Below are positions 46,183 through 57,006 of a stretch of 64,000 nt of DNA, one piece after another. The DNA comes from Nocardia alba NBRC 108234 (GTDB lineage: Bacteria; Actinomycetota; Actinomycetes; Mycobacteriales; Mycobacteriaceae): positions 62,001 through 126,000 of the forward strand of contig NZ_BDAX01000012.1 of the NCBI RefSeq assembly GCF_001612665.1, read 5' to 3'. A program made the translations under genes and the position numbers. Numbering within the stretch: position 1 is the stretch's first letter; every line of letters starts with the position of its first letter. The notes under the pieces were generated by a model that was not told where the DNA came from, searched no databases, and worked only from the letters and a program-made list of their open reading frames with translations.

Positions 46183-46223
46183 CCGAAGGGCCTGATCCCC
46201 TCGTCATGGATCAGGCCCTTCGG
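46183..46223. terminator. 16-bp perfect hairpin before the TetR gene
   Basis: 46183-46198 pairs exactly with 46208-46223 around a 9-base loop. Read on the minus strand it lies 50 bases after the stop of the 39-residue peptide gene and just upstream of the TetR start; there is no long T-run. A terminator for the peptide transcript is the likely role. Confidence 0.8.
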
Positions 46224-46272
46224 CTGCCCTTTCGACCAACCGCGCGTTAGCCGAAAGTTGGCTACATTCGGC

Positions 46273-46392
46273 TCAGTTGCCCGAACCCTGCACCGAACCG
46301 GTGCTGATCGAGCTGGTGAGCAGACCGAGCAGCAGGGTCAGGAGGTTGCTATCGGCGCTGCCGCTGCTGTTTTCCGTGATGTTGTAAAGCAT
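46273..46392 (-). CDS. Putative 39-residue hydrophobic peptide
   Basis: The frame starts ATG 46392 and reads MLYNITENSSGSADSNLLTL then LLGLLTSSISTGSVQGSGN, ending TGA at 46273. GGAG lies 6 bases upstream, a good ribosome site. The middle is leucine-rich with glycines, flanked by Ser/Asn/Gly. It has a hairpin 50 bases downstream and an AT-rich promoter region upstream. I do not recognise the family. Its size could make it a membrane peptide or a precursor; it could also be a chance frame. Confidence 0.5.
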   Translation of the reverse strand: MLYNITENSSGSADSNLLTLLLGLLTSSISTGSVQGSGN

Positions 46393-46654
46393 GTGTCACT
46401 CCAAGTCGATGTTTTGTGACGTCGTCGCCACTGGCCATTTGCCAACTCGGACGATACCCACGCAAAATGTGAAGCGTTCGCGTTTTAAAGGAAATTTCTA
46501 GAATTTTTTGTCAGAGATAGCCGGTATGTGAAACGTGAGTGTACCGAACGACCTCACCGACACAGGACGAAAATCCGACTCCGGGCGGTCGTCGGCCGCG
46601 ATCACGATGCCTATGCTGAGCGTGACAGCCCGTCACGCATACCCGGAGGCACCG

Positions 46655-47107
46655 TTGCCGAACACTCTCGAAGCCAGCATCGATATCGCCGCACCGCCGG
46701 AGAAGGTCTGGTCGGTACTCGCCGATCTGCGCCGCATGTCCGAACTCAGCCCGACGACCCTGAAGATGGTCGCGCTCGGCGGCGTTCGCGACGGCGCGTT
46801 CACCGTCAACGTCAACAAGGTCGGCTGGAAGGTCTACCCGACCACCTCGCGGATCGTGCGCTTCGAGCCGAACCGGGCGCTGGCGTTCCGGATGAACGAG
46901 AACCGCACGGTCTGGACCTACGAGCTCGAGCCCACCACCACCGGCACCCGCGTCGTCGAGACGCGCACCGTCGACGCCAAGGGCCTGCCCGGTTGGCTGC
47001 GCGGCACGATCAAGGTCGCCATGGGCGGCGAGGAGCAGTTCGAGGCCGACCTGGTCTCGGGAATGCGCGAGACACTGAGCAAGGTGAAGGTCGCCGCCGA
47101 GCGCTGA
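46655..47107 (+). CDS. SRPBCC-family (START-like) protein
   Basis: A 150-residue lipid-binding-fold protein, polyketide-cyclase type, beginning LPNTLEASIDIAAPPEKVWSV and continuing with LADLRRMSELSPTTLKMV. Several actinobacterial relatives have this length. The TTG at 46655 follows GGAGG by 5 bases and gives the canonical start; the frame is also open from ATG 46535, giving 190 residues. Ligand unknown. A terminator follows. Confidence 0.8.
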   Translation: MPNTLEASIDIAAPPEKVWSVLADLRRMSELSPTTLKMVALGGVRDGAFTVNVNKVGWKVYPTTSRIVRFEPNRALAFRMNENRTVWTYELEPTTTGTRVVETRTVDAKGLPGWLRGTIKVAMGGEEQFEADLVSGMRETLSKVKVAAER

Positions 47108-47121
47108 CCCCGAGCAGCGTC

Positions 47122-47153
47122 CGAGCCCGCCGAAGATTTCGGCGGGCTCGTTT
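47122..47153. terminator. Intrinsic terminator after SRPBCC gene
   Basis: A 13-bp perfect stem (47122-47134 with 47138-47150), 3-base loop, then TTT. It separates the SRPBCC gene from the convergent hydrolase gene. Confidence 0.85.
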
Positions 47154-47193
47154 GTCGAGTGCCCGCGCGTGAGCAGTGCGGTGGTTCGCGCCG

Positions 47194-47979
47194 TCAGCGG
47201 GATCTGATGAATTCGCCGAGGACGGAGACGAACTCGTCCGGTTGCTCGACCTGGGGCGAATGGCCCGCGTGTTCGACGAGATGGGTGTCGGCGCCCGCCG
47301 CGGCGAAGCGGGCGAGGGTTTCGGTGCTGTCGTAGAGATTGTCGCGACGACCGTGGACGACGAGGACGGGCTGGTCGAGGGCTCGCGCCCGCAGGTCGAG
47401 CGGGGTGGCCGCGAAGTCGTCGGCACGCGCGCCGGCCGCGTAGGCCAGGCCGGTGGGAAGCGCGGCGCGGAAGTCGCGGACCAGTGCCTCGGCCAGACCC
47501 GGCGCCGAGTCGTAGCGGAATCGGGGTGCGAAGACCGGGCGGTTCGCGAGGCGGATCACCGGCCCCGGCGTCCACCGTTGTGCCAAGCGCACCGCCCACG
47601 GGCGGACCACCCACTTCGCGGCGGAGGGAATGCTCGCGGCCCGGTAGTCCGGGGCTTGGCCGACGACCACCACGCACGCGACCCGGTGTGAGGTGGCGGC
47701 GAGTTCGAGCGCGATCTCGGCACCGAACGAGTGGCCGACCACTGTCACCTCGACGAGGTCGAGGTCGTCCACGAGTGCGCGCAGCGGTGCGGTGCGAGCC
47801 GCGGCGCTGAAGTCGCCGTCGGCGCCCAGCTCGTGCAGGTCCACCCGAATCACCCGGTAGTGCGCGACCATTCGTTCGGCGACAGCGGCGAACCAGTCGA
47901 CCGAGCCGGGGATGCCGTGCAGGAACACGATCGCCGGTGCGGTGGATTCGCCTTCGTCGACAACCAACACGTCAACCAC
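47194..47979 (-). CDS. Alpha/beta hydrolase
   Basis: A 261-residue alpha/beta hydrolase. Oxyanion segment IVFLHGIPGSVDWF, nucleophile GHSFGAEIALELA (serine), aspartate near VHGRRDNLYD and histidine in EHAGHSPQVEQPD. GTG 47979 is chosen (VVDVLVVDEGEST); the frame is open to 48852 but only as antisense of the divergent ZIP gene. Substrate unknown. Confidence 0.87.
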   Translation of the reverse strand: MVDVLVVDEGESTAPAIVFLHGIPGSVDWFAAVAERMVAHYRVIRVDLHELGADGDFSAAARTAPLRALVDDLDLVEVTVVGHSFGAEIALELAATSHRVACVVVVGQAPDYRAASIPSAAKWVVRPWAVRLAQRWTPGPVIRLANRPVFAPRFRYDSAPGLAEALVRDFRAALPTGLAYAAGARADDFAATPLDLRARALDQPVLVVHGRRDNLYDSTETLARFAAAGADTHLVEHAGHSPQVEQPDEFVSVLGEFIRSR

Positions 47980-48012
47980 CCTAGTCGGCACAGCGCCGCC
48001 TAGGCTCTGGTC

Positions 48013-48699
48013 ATGCCCACCGCCCTGCTCTACGGCCTCGGCACCGCGATCCCGTTGTTGATCGGGGTGGCGGTAGGGCTGCGGTGGACGCTGCCCAAGC
48101 CGGTGCTGGCCGCGATGATGGCCTTCGGTGCGGGCACGATGATCGCGGCGATCTCGCAGGAGCTCTTCGCACCCGCCTTCCACCGCGACGGTGCGCTGCT
48201 CGCGGGCACCGCGCTGTTCGCCGGTGCGGGGGTATATGTGGTCGCCAACCACCTCATCGAGAACAAGCTCGGGCCCGCCGCGATCGGCTGGGCCCTGCTG
48301 CTGGGGACCGTGCTCGACGGCGTGCCGGAGAACCTCGCGCTGGGCGTATCCCTGCGCGACGGAGCAGGTTTGGTGCTGCTGGTCGCGATCGCGGCGGGCA
48401 ATGTGCCCGAAGCCCTCAGCGGGGCGGTACTCATGCGCGAGCAGCACGGATACCGGGCGGGCCGAACCTTCGCGCTGTGGGCGGCGACGGCCTCGGTGCT
48501 CGTCGCGGTGACCGTGCTGGGAAACGCCTACGCCGACTCGGTTTCGCCGACCGCGATCAGCGCGGTCCAGGCATTCGCAGGCGGTGCCACGATCGCGGTG
48601 CTGGCCGATTCGCTCGTCCCCGAGGCCTATCGCGAAGGCGGCTGGTGGGTCGGAATGGCAACGGCGGCCGGATTCTTCGTCGCTTTCGCCATCGGCTGA
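48013..48699 (+). CDS. ZIP-family metal transporter
   Basis: A 228-residue membrane protein with about seven or eight hydrophobic segments. ZIP-like metal motifs are DGVPENLALG (fourth segment) and GNVPEALSGA (fifth), with DSLVPEAYREGG near the end. Compared with typical ZIP HxxPEG, the histidine is replaced by Asp/Asn, which may alter specificity. Metal not known; Zn or Mn are the common choices. ATG 48013 is 33 bases from the divergent hydrolase start. Confidence 0.8.
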   Translation: MPTALLYGLGTAIPLLIGVAVGLRWTLPKPVLAAMMAFGAGTMIAAISQELFAPAFHRDGALLAGTALFAGAGVYVVANHLIENKLGPAAIGWALLLGTVLDGVPENLALGVSLRDGAGLVLLVAIAAGNVPEALSGAVLMREQHGYRAGRTFALWAATASVLVAVTVLGNAYADSVSPTAISAVQAFAGGATIAVLADSLVPEAYREGGWWVGMATAAGFFVAFAIG

Positions 48700-48805
48700 C
48701 CCATTCCGCCCGGTCGCGGCCAGGATTTCCTCGCCATACCGGTGGCAATATTCCGCCGGGTCGCTTACGCTCTGCCGCGGACGAAAACGCCTCTTGGAGG
48801 GACGA

Positions 48806-49606
48806 GTGATCACTCCGAACAGGCCGGAGGACGTAGCCGATACGCGCCACACGGTGCCGCTGACCCAACTGATACACCTGATGGCGGAGTATCAGCAGTT
48901 GGGCGCGCACCGTGACACCTTCCTCGCCACCCCCGCCGACGACACCTTCGTGCGTGGCTGCGGCATCATCGCGGGTTGTATCGCCACCATCGGCGTCATC
49001 GTCGCGGGCGTCGGCGGATGGCAAGGCGGGGTGGCACTGCTCGTGCTCGCGGGCGCGCCAGTCCTGCTCGCGCTGCACCGCGGGATGATCAACCGGCAGA
49101 ATCGCGCCGCCCGCATCGATCTGTTTGACCACGGCGTCACCGTGTACCGCTCCGGTCAGCGCGTAGCCGGGTTCCGTTGGGACAGTACCGAAGTGCGTCA
49201 GCACGCGATTCCGTTCCACGACACCACCCCGGTCACCTACCTGCTGGAGCTGTCCGGTCCAGGTGGTGTCGAGGCGACCATCGACGAAGAGGGTTTCGCC
49301 CGCGCCCGCGAATGGGCCCGCGCCATCCAATCCGCTGTCACCGCAACCCAACTCCCCGTCGCGGTAGCCGCCATCGACAACGGCGAGACCGTCGCGTTCG
49401 GCGACCTCTCCCTCTCCCTCGACGCCCTCACCTTCCGCGACGAAGCCCTGTCCTGGGAAGCCGTTCAACTCATCGATGCCCGCAGCGGCCACATCCGCGT
49501 CAAACTCTCCGGCGTGTGGATGTCACTGGCCCCCGTCGGCACCATCCCCAACTTCTACATCTTCAACGAACTCGCGGAGCGCCTGCGCCTCACACCAGTC
49601 GGCTGA
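48806..49606 (+). CDS. Membrane protein with cytosolic beta-rich domain, DUF6585-like
   Basis: A 266-residue protein. Two hydrophobic segments at about residues 53-90 are followed by a PH-like domain with IDLFDHGVTVYRSGQRVAGF and IRVKLSGVWMSLAPVG. Similar proteins are common in actinobacteria and unassigned. GTG 48806 is strongly supported by TTGGAGG upstream. The hairpin at 49719 lies downstream, between this gene and the convergent groEL. Confidence 0.7.
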   Translation: MITPNRPEDVADTRHTVPLTQLIHLMAEYQQLGAHRDTFLATPADDTFVRGCGIIAGCIATIGVIVAGVGGWQGGVALLVLAGAPVLLALHRGMINRQNRAARIDLFDHGVTVYRSGQRVAGFRWDSTEVRQHAIPFHDTTPVTYLLELSGPGGVEATIDEEGFARAREWARAIQSAVTATQLPVAVAAIDNGETVAFGDLSLSLDALTFRDEALSWEAVQLIDARSGHIRVKLSGVWMSLAPVGTIPNFYIFNELAERLRLTPVG

Positions 49607-49718
49607 GTCACCTGCGATCGGTGGATTCAGGCTGCAGGCCGAGTACCAGACGCACCGAGGTCTCTACGCGGCGCATCCGGTCCGATCGGAAACGGCCCGC
49701 CGAACCACATCAACAGAC

Positions 49719-49754
49719 CGAAGGCCGGTCCACCGTGTGGTGGACCGGCCTTCG
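49719..49754. terminator. Intrinsic terminator between membrane protein and groEL genes
   Basis: A perfect 16-bp stem (49719-49734 with 49739-49754) with GTGT loop lies 32 bases after the groEL stop on the minus strand. No T-run, as often in high-GC genomes. It can serve both convergent genes. Confidence 0.9.
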
Positions 49755-49785
49755 TGGCTTGCGGGGAACTACCTGATCGCCGAGA

Positions 49786-52390
<2,605 letters not shown>

Positions 52391-52391
52391 A

Positions 52392-52410
52392 CGTCAACCA
52401 TAGGTTGACG
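52392..52410. promoter_or_regulatory. Operator-like inverted repeat A
   Basis: CGTCAACC-ATA-GGTTGACG, perfect 8-bp arms, directly in front of the ATG of the HTH/Clp-N gene (minus strand). Matches repeat B at 52420-52438 in arms and overall 19-bp size. Confidence 0.65.
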
Positions 52411-52419
52411 AATTGCGAT

Positions 52420-52438
52420 CGTCAACGATTGGTTGACG
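52420..52438. promoter_or_regulatory. Operator-like inverted repeat B
   Basis: CGTCAAC-GATTG-GTTGACG, perfect 7-bp arms, 28 bp from repeat A. It lies just upstream of the divergent membrane protein start (52463). Confidence 0.6.
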
Positions 52439-52462
52439 GTAAATTCCTGGCAGAGTGTCGGC

Positions 52463-53755
52463 ATGGGGAGAATTCGGCGCTGGGCGCCGCGCGCGGTGGG
52501 GATCGTCGTGACAGTGGCCTGCCTGATCGGGGCCACGCGACTGCTGTGGCCGCAGCCGGGCCTCGACGAACAGCCCGGGTCGACCGCGCGCCAATTGGCC
52601 TTCCTCCGTGACGCGCTCGACGAAGGCTCGGATACCGCTGCGCAGCAGCTGTTTCCGGAGGGGTACGTCTTCTCCAACGTGCTCTACGGTCTCGCCTGGG
52701 TGCAAGCCGCGCACACCGATCCGGGGCTGCGCGCCGACGCGCTCCGCGAGTCACGCTGGGCGCTGGCACGGGTGGAATCCGACGAGGGACGCGCGATCTT
52801 CAGCCCCCGGTTGCAGCCCGCGTACGGGGTGTTCTGGGCGGGGTGGACCAACTGGTTGCGCGGGGCGATCCTGACCCTCGATCGATCCGATACCGCTGCG
52901 GTACAACAGTTCTCCACCCACAGCACCGAACTCGCACAGGCGTTCGCCGCGGCCGATACACCGTTTCTCCAGGCATATCGAGGACAAGCGTGGCCGGTCG
53001 ACTCGACCGTCGCGATGGCCTCGCTTCGCCTGCACGACAAGCTGTTCGGTGCGCGGTACACGGCGGTGACAGATCGGTGGCTCGAGCAGGCCGAGACCCG
53101 CCTCGATCCCGCGACCGGACTACTGCCGCATCAGGTCTCACCCACCGACGGGTCGATGCTCACCGGTGCGCGGGCAACCTCACAGACAGTGATACTTCGA
53201 TTCCTGCCCGAGATCGATCCAGCGTTCGCGACAAGCCAGTACACGCGCTACCGCGACCAGTTCCTCGCCTACCCCGGCGGTTTCGGCCCCGTGGTGCGCG
53301 AGTATCCGAAGGGCGTCGACGGCAGCGGAGATGTCGACTCCGGGCCACTGGTGGCCGGGATCAGCCTGTCGGCCACCGTCGTCGCCGTCGGCGCGGCCAG
53401 GATGAACGGCGATCGCGCGTTGGCCGCCGCGATCGGCGCGGAAGGCGAGCTGATCGGACTGCCGGTCGATCTGCCCTGGTCCAAACGTTACGCGTTCGGG
53501 CTGCTGCCGATCGGCGACGCGTTCGTCGTGTGGTCCTCGACAGCCCGGCCGCTCACCGAGCCACCGACAACGCTCGGGCGGGAGCTGCGCTGGTGGTGGC
53601 GGCTGCCGTGGCTGAGTGTGCTCATCCTGATCGCCATCGCGCCCTGGGTGTGGACTCTGCGCCGCGTCGGCCTTGCGCGGGCTACCGACCCGGCGTCATC
53701 GCCCCCTTCGCCCGCCCTGGTCAGCGGCGAAGGAGGCGGTAGGGCCGCGAGTTAG
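52463..53755 (+). CDS. Membrane-tethered protein of unknown function
   Basis: A 430-residue protein with one hydrophobic segment near the N-terminus (about residues 8-28) and another near the C-terminus (about 388-402). The middle is a helical domain with AAQQLFPEGYVFSNVLYGLAW and SPRLQPAYGVFWAGWTNWL; it looks like an alpha-toroid, but I do not recognise the family. The large middle part is probably extracytoplasmic. It is divergent from the HTH/Clp-N gene and shares its operators, so both are probably controlled together. The frame also opens at TTG 52433; ATG 52463 is preferred. Confidence 0.7.
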   Translation: MGRIRRWAPRAVGIVVTVACLIGATRLLWPQPGLDEQPGSTARQLAFLRDALDEGSDTAAQQLFPEGYVFSNVLYGLAWVQAAHTDPGLRADALRESRWALARVESDEGRAIFSPRLQPAYGVFWAGWTNWLRGAILTLDRSDTAAVQQFSTHSTELAQAFAAADTPFLQAYRGQAWPVDSTVAMASLRLHDKLFGARYTAVTDRWLEQAETRLDPATGLLPHQVSPTDGSMLTGARATSQTVILRFLPEIDPAFATSQYTRYRDQFLAYPGGFGPVVREYPKGVDGSGDVDSGPLVAGISLSATVVAVGAARMNGDRALAAAIGAEGELIGLPVDLPWSKRYAFGLLPIGDAFVVWSSTARPLTEPPTTLGRELRWWWRLPWLSVLILIAIAPWVWTLRRVGLARATDPASSPPSPALVSGEGGGRAAS

Positions 53756-54834
53756 CGCAATCCGACCGTGAAGGCGGTCCCGCGCACGATGAGTTCCTTC
53801 ATCACCACACCGACGCGACCGGTGAACACCGTGCCGGTCGGGGTGTCGTCGGCCTTGACGAGCTGCAATACCGCGTCACGACGGCCGAGGCTGATGCACT
53901 GCGCGACGTAGCGACCGTTCATCGGCTCCGGCTCGCGACCACGCGCCCGCGCGGTGATCGCCGACACCACGTACTGCCCGGCGGGAATCGCTGTCGCACA
54001 GGCCATCCGCAGCGGGCGACCGTCCACGCCCGTCATCAGCGCGGCATCGCCGACGGCGTAGATGTCGGGGTGCGACACCGAGCGCAGCGTGTTGTCGGTG
54101 CGAATGCGACCGTCGCTCGCGACCTCCAGGCCCGCGCGCCGAGCCAGGTCGGGCACGGTGAAGCCGGTGGTCCAGACGGTGGTGGCGGCGGGCACCAGGG
54201 AACCGTCGGCGAGCCGGACAGCGTCGGGCAGCACCTCGACGACCTTGACGCCGGAGCGGACTTCGACGCCGAGACGGGTGAGCGCGGCACGGATCGCGGT
54301 GTGGGCGCGCGGCGAGAGCCAAGCGCCCGGATCCTCGGTACCGAGCAGGCTGATCCGCGAATCCGGCTGCGACTCAGCGAGTTCGGTGGCCAGTTCGATC
54401 CCGGTCGGGCCCGAGCCGACGATGACGATCTGTCCCGACAGTTCGGTCACGTCCTCGGCGGTCGCGACGAACTTCGCGTGCTCGGCCGCGCCGGGCACCG
54501 CGTCGCGGTCGGCCTGGCTGCCGAGCGCGTAGACGAGGGTGTCGTAGTGCAGCGTCCACTCGCCGTCGACCGCCACGATCCTGCGGTCCGGGTCCAAATC
54601 GGTGACCCGCGCCTGGAGGAATTCGATACCCTTGCGCCCCAGCGACTTCCGCAGGTTCAACCGCTTGATCGGCTGGCCTGCGGCGGCCTGGTGCAGGCGC
54701 ACCCGCTGCACGAACTCGGCACGGCCGTCCACGACGGTGATCTTGGTGTCGCGGGTCTTCTTCGCGAGCGCGCGGGCCGCGGTGAGACCCGCGTACCCGG
54801 CGCCGAGGACGACGATCCGATGCTGACCGGTCAT
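53752..54834 (-). CDS. NDH-2-like FAD oxidoreductase
   Basis: A 360-residue type II NADH dehydrogenase-like or FAD-dependent pyridine nucleotide-disulphide oxidoreductase. FAD motif VVLGAGYAGLTAARAL near the N-terminus, NAD motif IVIVGSGPTGIELATELAE, and the late IYAVGDAALM segment. No redox CxxC is seen. ATG 54834 follows GAAGGAG. It lies 84 bases downstream of the ECF41-like sigma gene on the same strand; ECF41 genes are usually next to oxidoreductases or carboxymuconolactone decarboxylases, and are thought to control them. Confidence 0.87.
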   Translation of the reverse strand: MTGQHRIVVLGAGYAGLTAARALAKKTRDTKITVVDGRAEFVQRVRLHQAAAGQPIKRLNLRKSLGRKGIEFLQARVTDLDPDRRIVAVDGEWTLHYDTLVYALGSQADRDAVPGAAEHAKFVATAEDVTELSGQIVIVGSGPTGIELATELAESQPDSRISLLGTEDPGAWLSPRAHTAIRAALTRLGVEVRSGVKVVEVLPDAVRLADGSLVPAATTVWTTGFTVPDLARRAGLEVASDGRIRTDNTLRSVSHPDIYAVGDAALMTGVDGRPLRMACATAIPAGQYVVSAITARARGREPEPMNGRYVAQCISLGRRDAVLQLVKADDTPTGTVFTGRVGVVMKELIVRGTAFTVGLR

Positions 54835-54918
54835 GGTGTGGCTCCTTCTCTCGAAATGCCTACACACACCAGACTGATCAGCACCCGAGTTCCTGACAGG
54901 TTCTCGAAGTGACCTGCA

Positions 54919-55983
54919 TCACAGAGTGACGGCGCCCAGTTTGATCGGGTTGACGACCGTGCGCACCGCCGCGATCGAACCCGCGTCGTCGAAGTCGAAG
55001 ACCAACACACCGGCCACGACCTCGTCCTGGAACAGGACCAGTCCCACGTCGCCATTGATCTCGCAGAATTCGAACCGCGCCGTCGGGGTGAGGAAACGCC
55101 GCAGGTTGGACAGGTAGCGCGCGACCACATCGCCACCGACCACCGGGATCTTGGCCGCGACCACCCGGCCGCCGCCATCGGCGACCGACACCACGTCGTC
55201 GGCGAGCAGTTCGCGCAGACCACCCACATCGCCGGTCGACGCCGCCTGCAGGAACTTCTCGATCATCGTGCGCGCGTGTTCGGCCGACACCACATACCGC
55301 TGTTTGCCGGTGCGCACGCGCTGACCCGCCCGATGGAATATCTGCTGGGTGTTGGCCTCGGTGAGATCGAGCATCCGCGCGATCTCGGCATGCGGGTAGC
55401 CGAAGGCCTCGCGCAACACGAACACGGCCCGCTCGATCGGGCTGAGCCGTTCCATCGCGGTGAGCACAGCCAGGGAGACCGACTCCCGTTCCTCGACGGT
55501 CCCCAACGGACCGAGCGCGCCCGCGCCGGTCGGCACCGGCTCCGGCAGCCACTGACCGACATAGGTCTCGCGGCGAGCCCGAGCCGAAACCAGCTGGGTG
55601 CGACACAGATTCACGGTGACGGTCGTCAACCACGCTTCAGGATTGGTGATCTCGCCACGATCGGCCAGCGCCCACCGCAGATAGACCTCCTGCACCACGT
55701 CCTCGGCCTCGGCCACGGCGCCGAACATGCGATATGCCAACGAGAACAACCGCTGCCGATGCTCCAGGAAGGAGGTGTCGTCGGCGGCTGGCGCTGTGTT
55801 TTCGGCGGCTGGCGCCGCGGGGTTTGCTGTGTCTTCGGCGGCTGGCGCCGCGGGGTTTTCGGCCCTGGGGGCCTCGAATCCGAGGGGCGATACTGCGCCT
55901 TCGGCGTTCCGTCTCGCCCCTCGGATCCGAGGCGGCCGAAAACCGTGGTCCTCCGGTTCAGGTGGTGGCGTTGGTTGCTTCAT
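54919..55983 (-). CDS. ECF41-type sigma factor (SigJ-like) with SnoaL C-terminal domain
   Basis: A 354-residue sigma factor. Region 2 lies at about 72-140 (SFLEHRQRLFSLAYRM), the linker WLPEP motif at 145-149, region 4 at about 165-230 and a SnoaL-like domain to the C-terminus with NPIKL (345-349) in place of the ECF41 NPDKL motif. ECF41 proteins are controlled by this C-terminal extension without an anti-sigma protein. Residues 1-70 are an unusual Pro/Ala-rich extension with AAPAAEDTAN-type repeats; its 5' DNA is duplicated just upstream. A start inside, near residue 70, is possible. First of a probable operon with the oxidoreductase. Confidence 0.88.
   Translation of the reverse strand: MKQPTPPPEPEDHGFRPPRIRGARRNAEGAVSPLGFEAPRAENPAAPAAEDTANPAAPAAENTAPAADDTSFLEHRQRLFSLAYRMFGAVAEAEDVVQEVYLRWALADRGEITNPEAWLTTVTVNLCRTQLVSARARRETYVGQWLPEPVPTGAGALGPLGTVEERESVSLAVLTAMERLSPIERAVFVLREAFGYPHAEIARMLDLTEANTQQIFHRAGQRVRTGKQRYVVSAEHARTMIEKFLQAASTGDVGGLRELLADDVVSVADGGGRVVAAKIPVVGGDVVARYLSNLRRFLTPTARFEFCEINGDVGLVLFQDEVVAGVLVFDFDDAGSIAAVRTVVNPIKLGAVTL
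55778..55870. repeat. Short tandem-like repeats in the sigma factor N-terminal coding region
   Basis: TTCGGCGGCTGGCGCCGCGG or close variants occur three times between about 55778 and 55858, with a further similar copy near 56018. They encode AAPAAE(D/N)TA repeats in the sigma factor extension. Confidence 0.7.
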
Positions 55984-56093
55984 GGGGAGACGTCCAGTCG
56001 CGGGGGTTGCTGAAGCTTTTCGGCTGGCGCCGCAGGGTTTCGGGTGGGGGCGGTGGCGGTGGTTGCTTCATGGGGAGACGTCCAGGCGCGGGG
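55973..56093. repeat. Direct repeat duplicating the sigma factor start region
   Basis: 33-base copies at 55973-56005 and 56061-56093 differ at one base. The first includes the sigma start codon; the second starts a similar MKQPPPPPPPE frame that is out of phase and stops. This looks like a local duplication. Confidence 0.85.
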
Positions 56094-56106
56094 TGTTTGC
56101 GTCTGT

Positions 56107-57006
56107 TCAGTCGTCGTCGTTGCGTGGGCGGCGTAGGCGTAGGCGGGCCGATCCGCGGATCGCGGGGCGGCGGATCGCGGGGCGGCGGATGGCGGGCATT
56201 CGGCGCTGGGCTCGTCGTTGCGCTCGTCGCTCGGCCGGCTTGTGCTGCCAGGTTTCCGGGCGCGCGGCCACCCAGCGGGCGGACCGCCAGGCGAACGGGA
56301 TGTGCGCGAGGTACAGCGCGACCAAGATCAGCAGCAGGACGATCGGGTAGGTGACCAGCAGCGCGGCGGCCAGCGCGGTGAGGACCAGCAGCCCGGCCGC
56401 GGCCTGCGGTGCTACCGACACCGACTTCATCGCCAGGGTCGGGATCGTGCTCACGCACAGCAACGCGGCGAAGACCGTCCAGGCGGCGACGAAAGCGAAA
56501 CTGTCCCACCAGCCGTCACCGAACTGGACCTTCAACGCGATCGGCACCAGTGCGATCAGCGCGCCGGCGGGTGCGGGGACGCCGACGAAGTACTCACGCG
56601 CCCAATTCGGGCGGGAGTCGTCGTCGAGTAGGGTGTTGAAGCGGGCGAGACGCAAGACCAGGCTCACCGCGAACAGCAGCGCGACGATCCAGCCCGCGCT
56701 GTTGCCGTCGAGCAGGGTGATGTAGATGACCAGCGCGGGCGCGACGCCGAACGAGATCGCGTCCGACAGCGAGTCGAGCTCGGCGCCCATCTTGCTGGTG
56801 GCGTCGAGCATGCGCGCGAGCCGCCCGTCGAGCGTGTCGAGTACCGCGGCGGCACCGACCATCGCCAGCGCGATCCCGAGCTCGCCGTCGAGCCCGAACT
56901 TCACCGCCGACAGGCCGGCGCACAGCGCGAGGATGGTGACCACGCTCGGCAGCAATCGCACCGAGCGGGGCCGTTTGCGAGGTGCTGTTCGAGCCTGTTC
57001 GATCAT
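56107..57006 (-). CDS. pssA: CDP-diacylglycerol-serine O-phosphatidyltransferase PssA
   Basis: A 299-residue membrane enzyme making phosphatidylserine from CDP-diacylglycerol and serine. CDP-alcohol phosphotransferase motif [23 protein letters not shown], and about six or seven membrane segments. The C-terminal tail is very arginine-rich with tandem PAIRR repeats (tail residues about 267-299), encoded by a 15-base repeat around 56153-56190. Start ATG 57006 overlaps the psd stop (ATGA). Confidence 0.93.
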   Translation of the reverse strand: MIEQARTAPRKRPRSVRLLPSVVTILALCAGLSAVKFGLDGELGIALAMVGAAAVLDTLDGRLARMLDATSKMGAELDSLSDAISFGVAPALVIYITLLDGNSAGWIVALLFAVSLVLRLARFNTLLDDDSRPNWAREYFVGVPAPAGALIALVPIALKVQFGDGWWDSFAFVAAWTVFAALLCVSTIPTLAMKSVSVAPQAAAGLLVLTALAAALLVTYPIVLLLILVALYLAHIPFAWRSARWVAARPETWQHKPAERRAQRRAQRRMPAIRRPAIRRPAIRGSARLRLRRPRNDDD

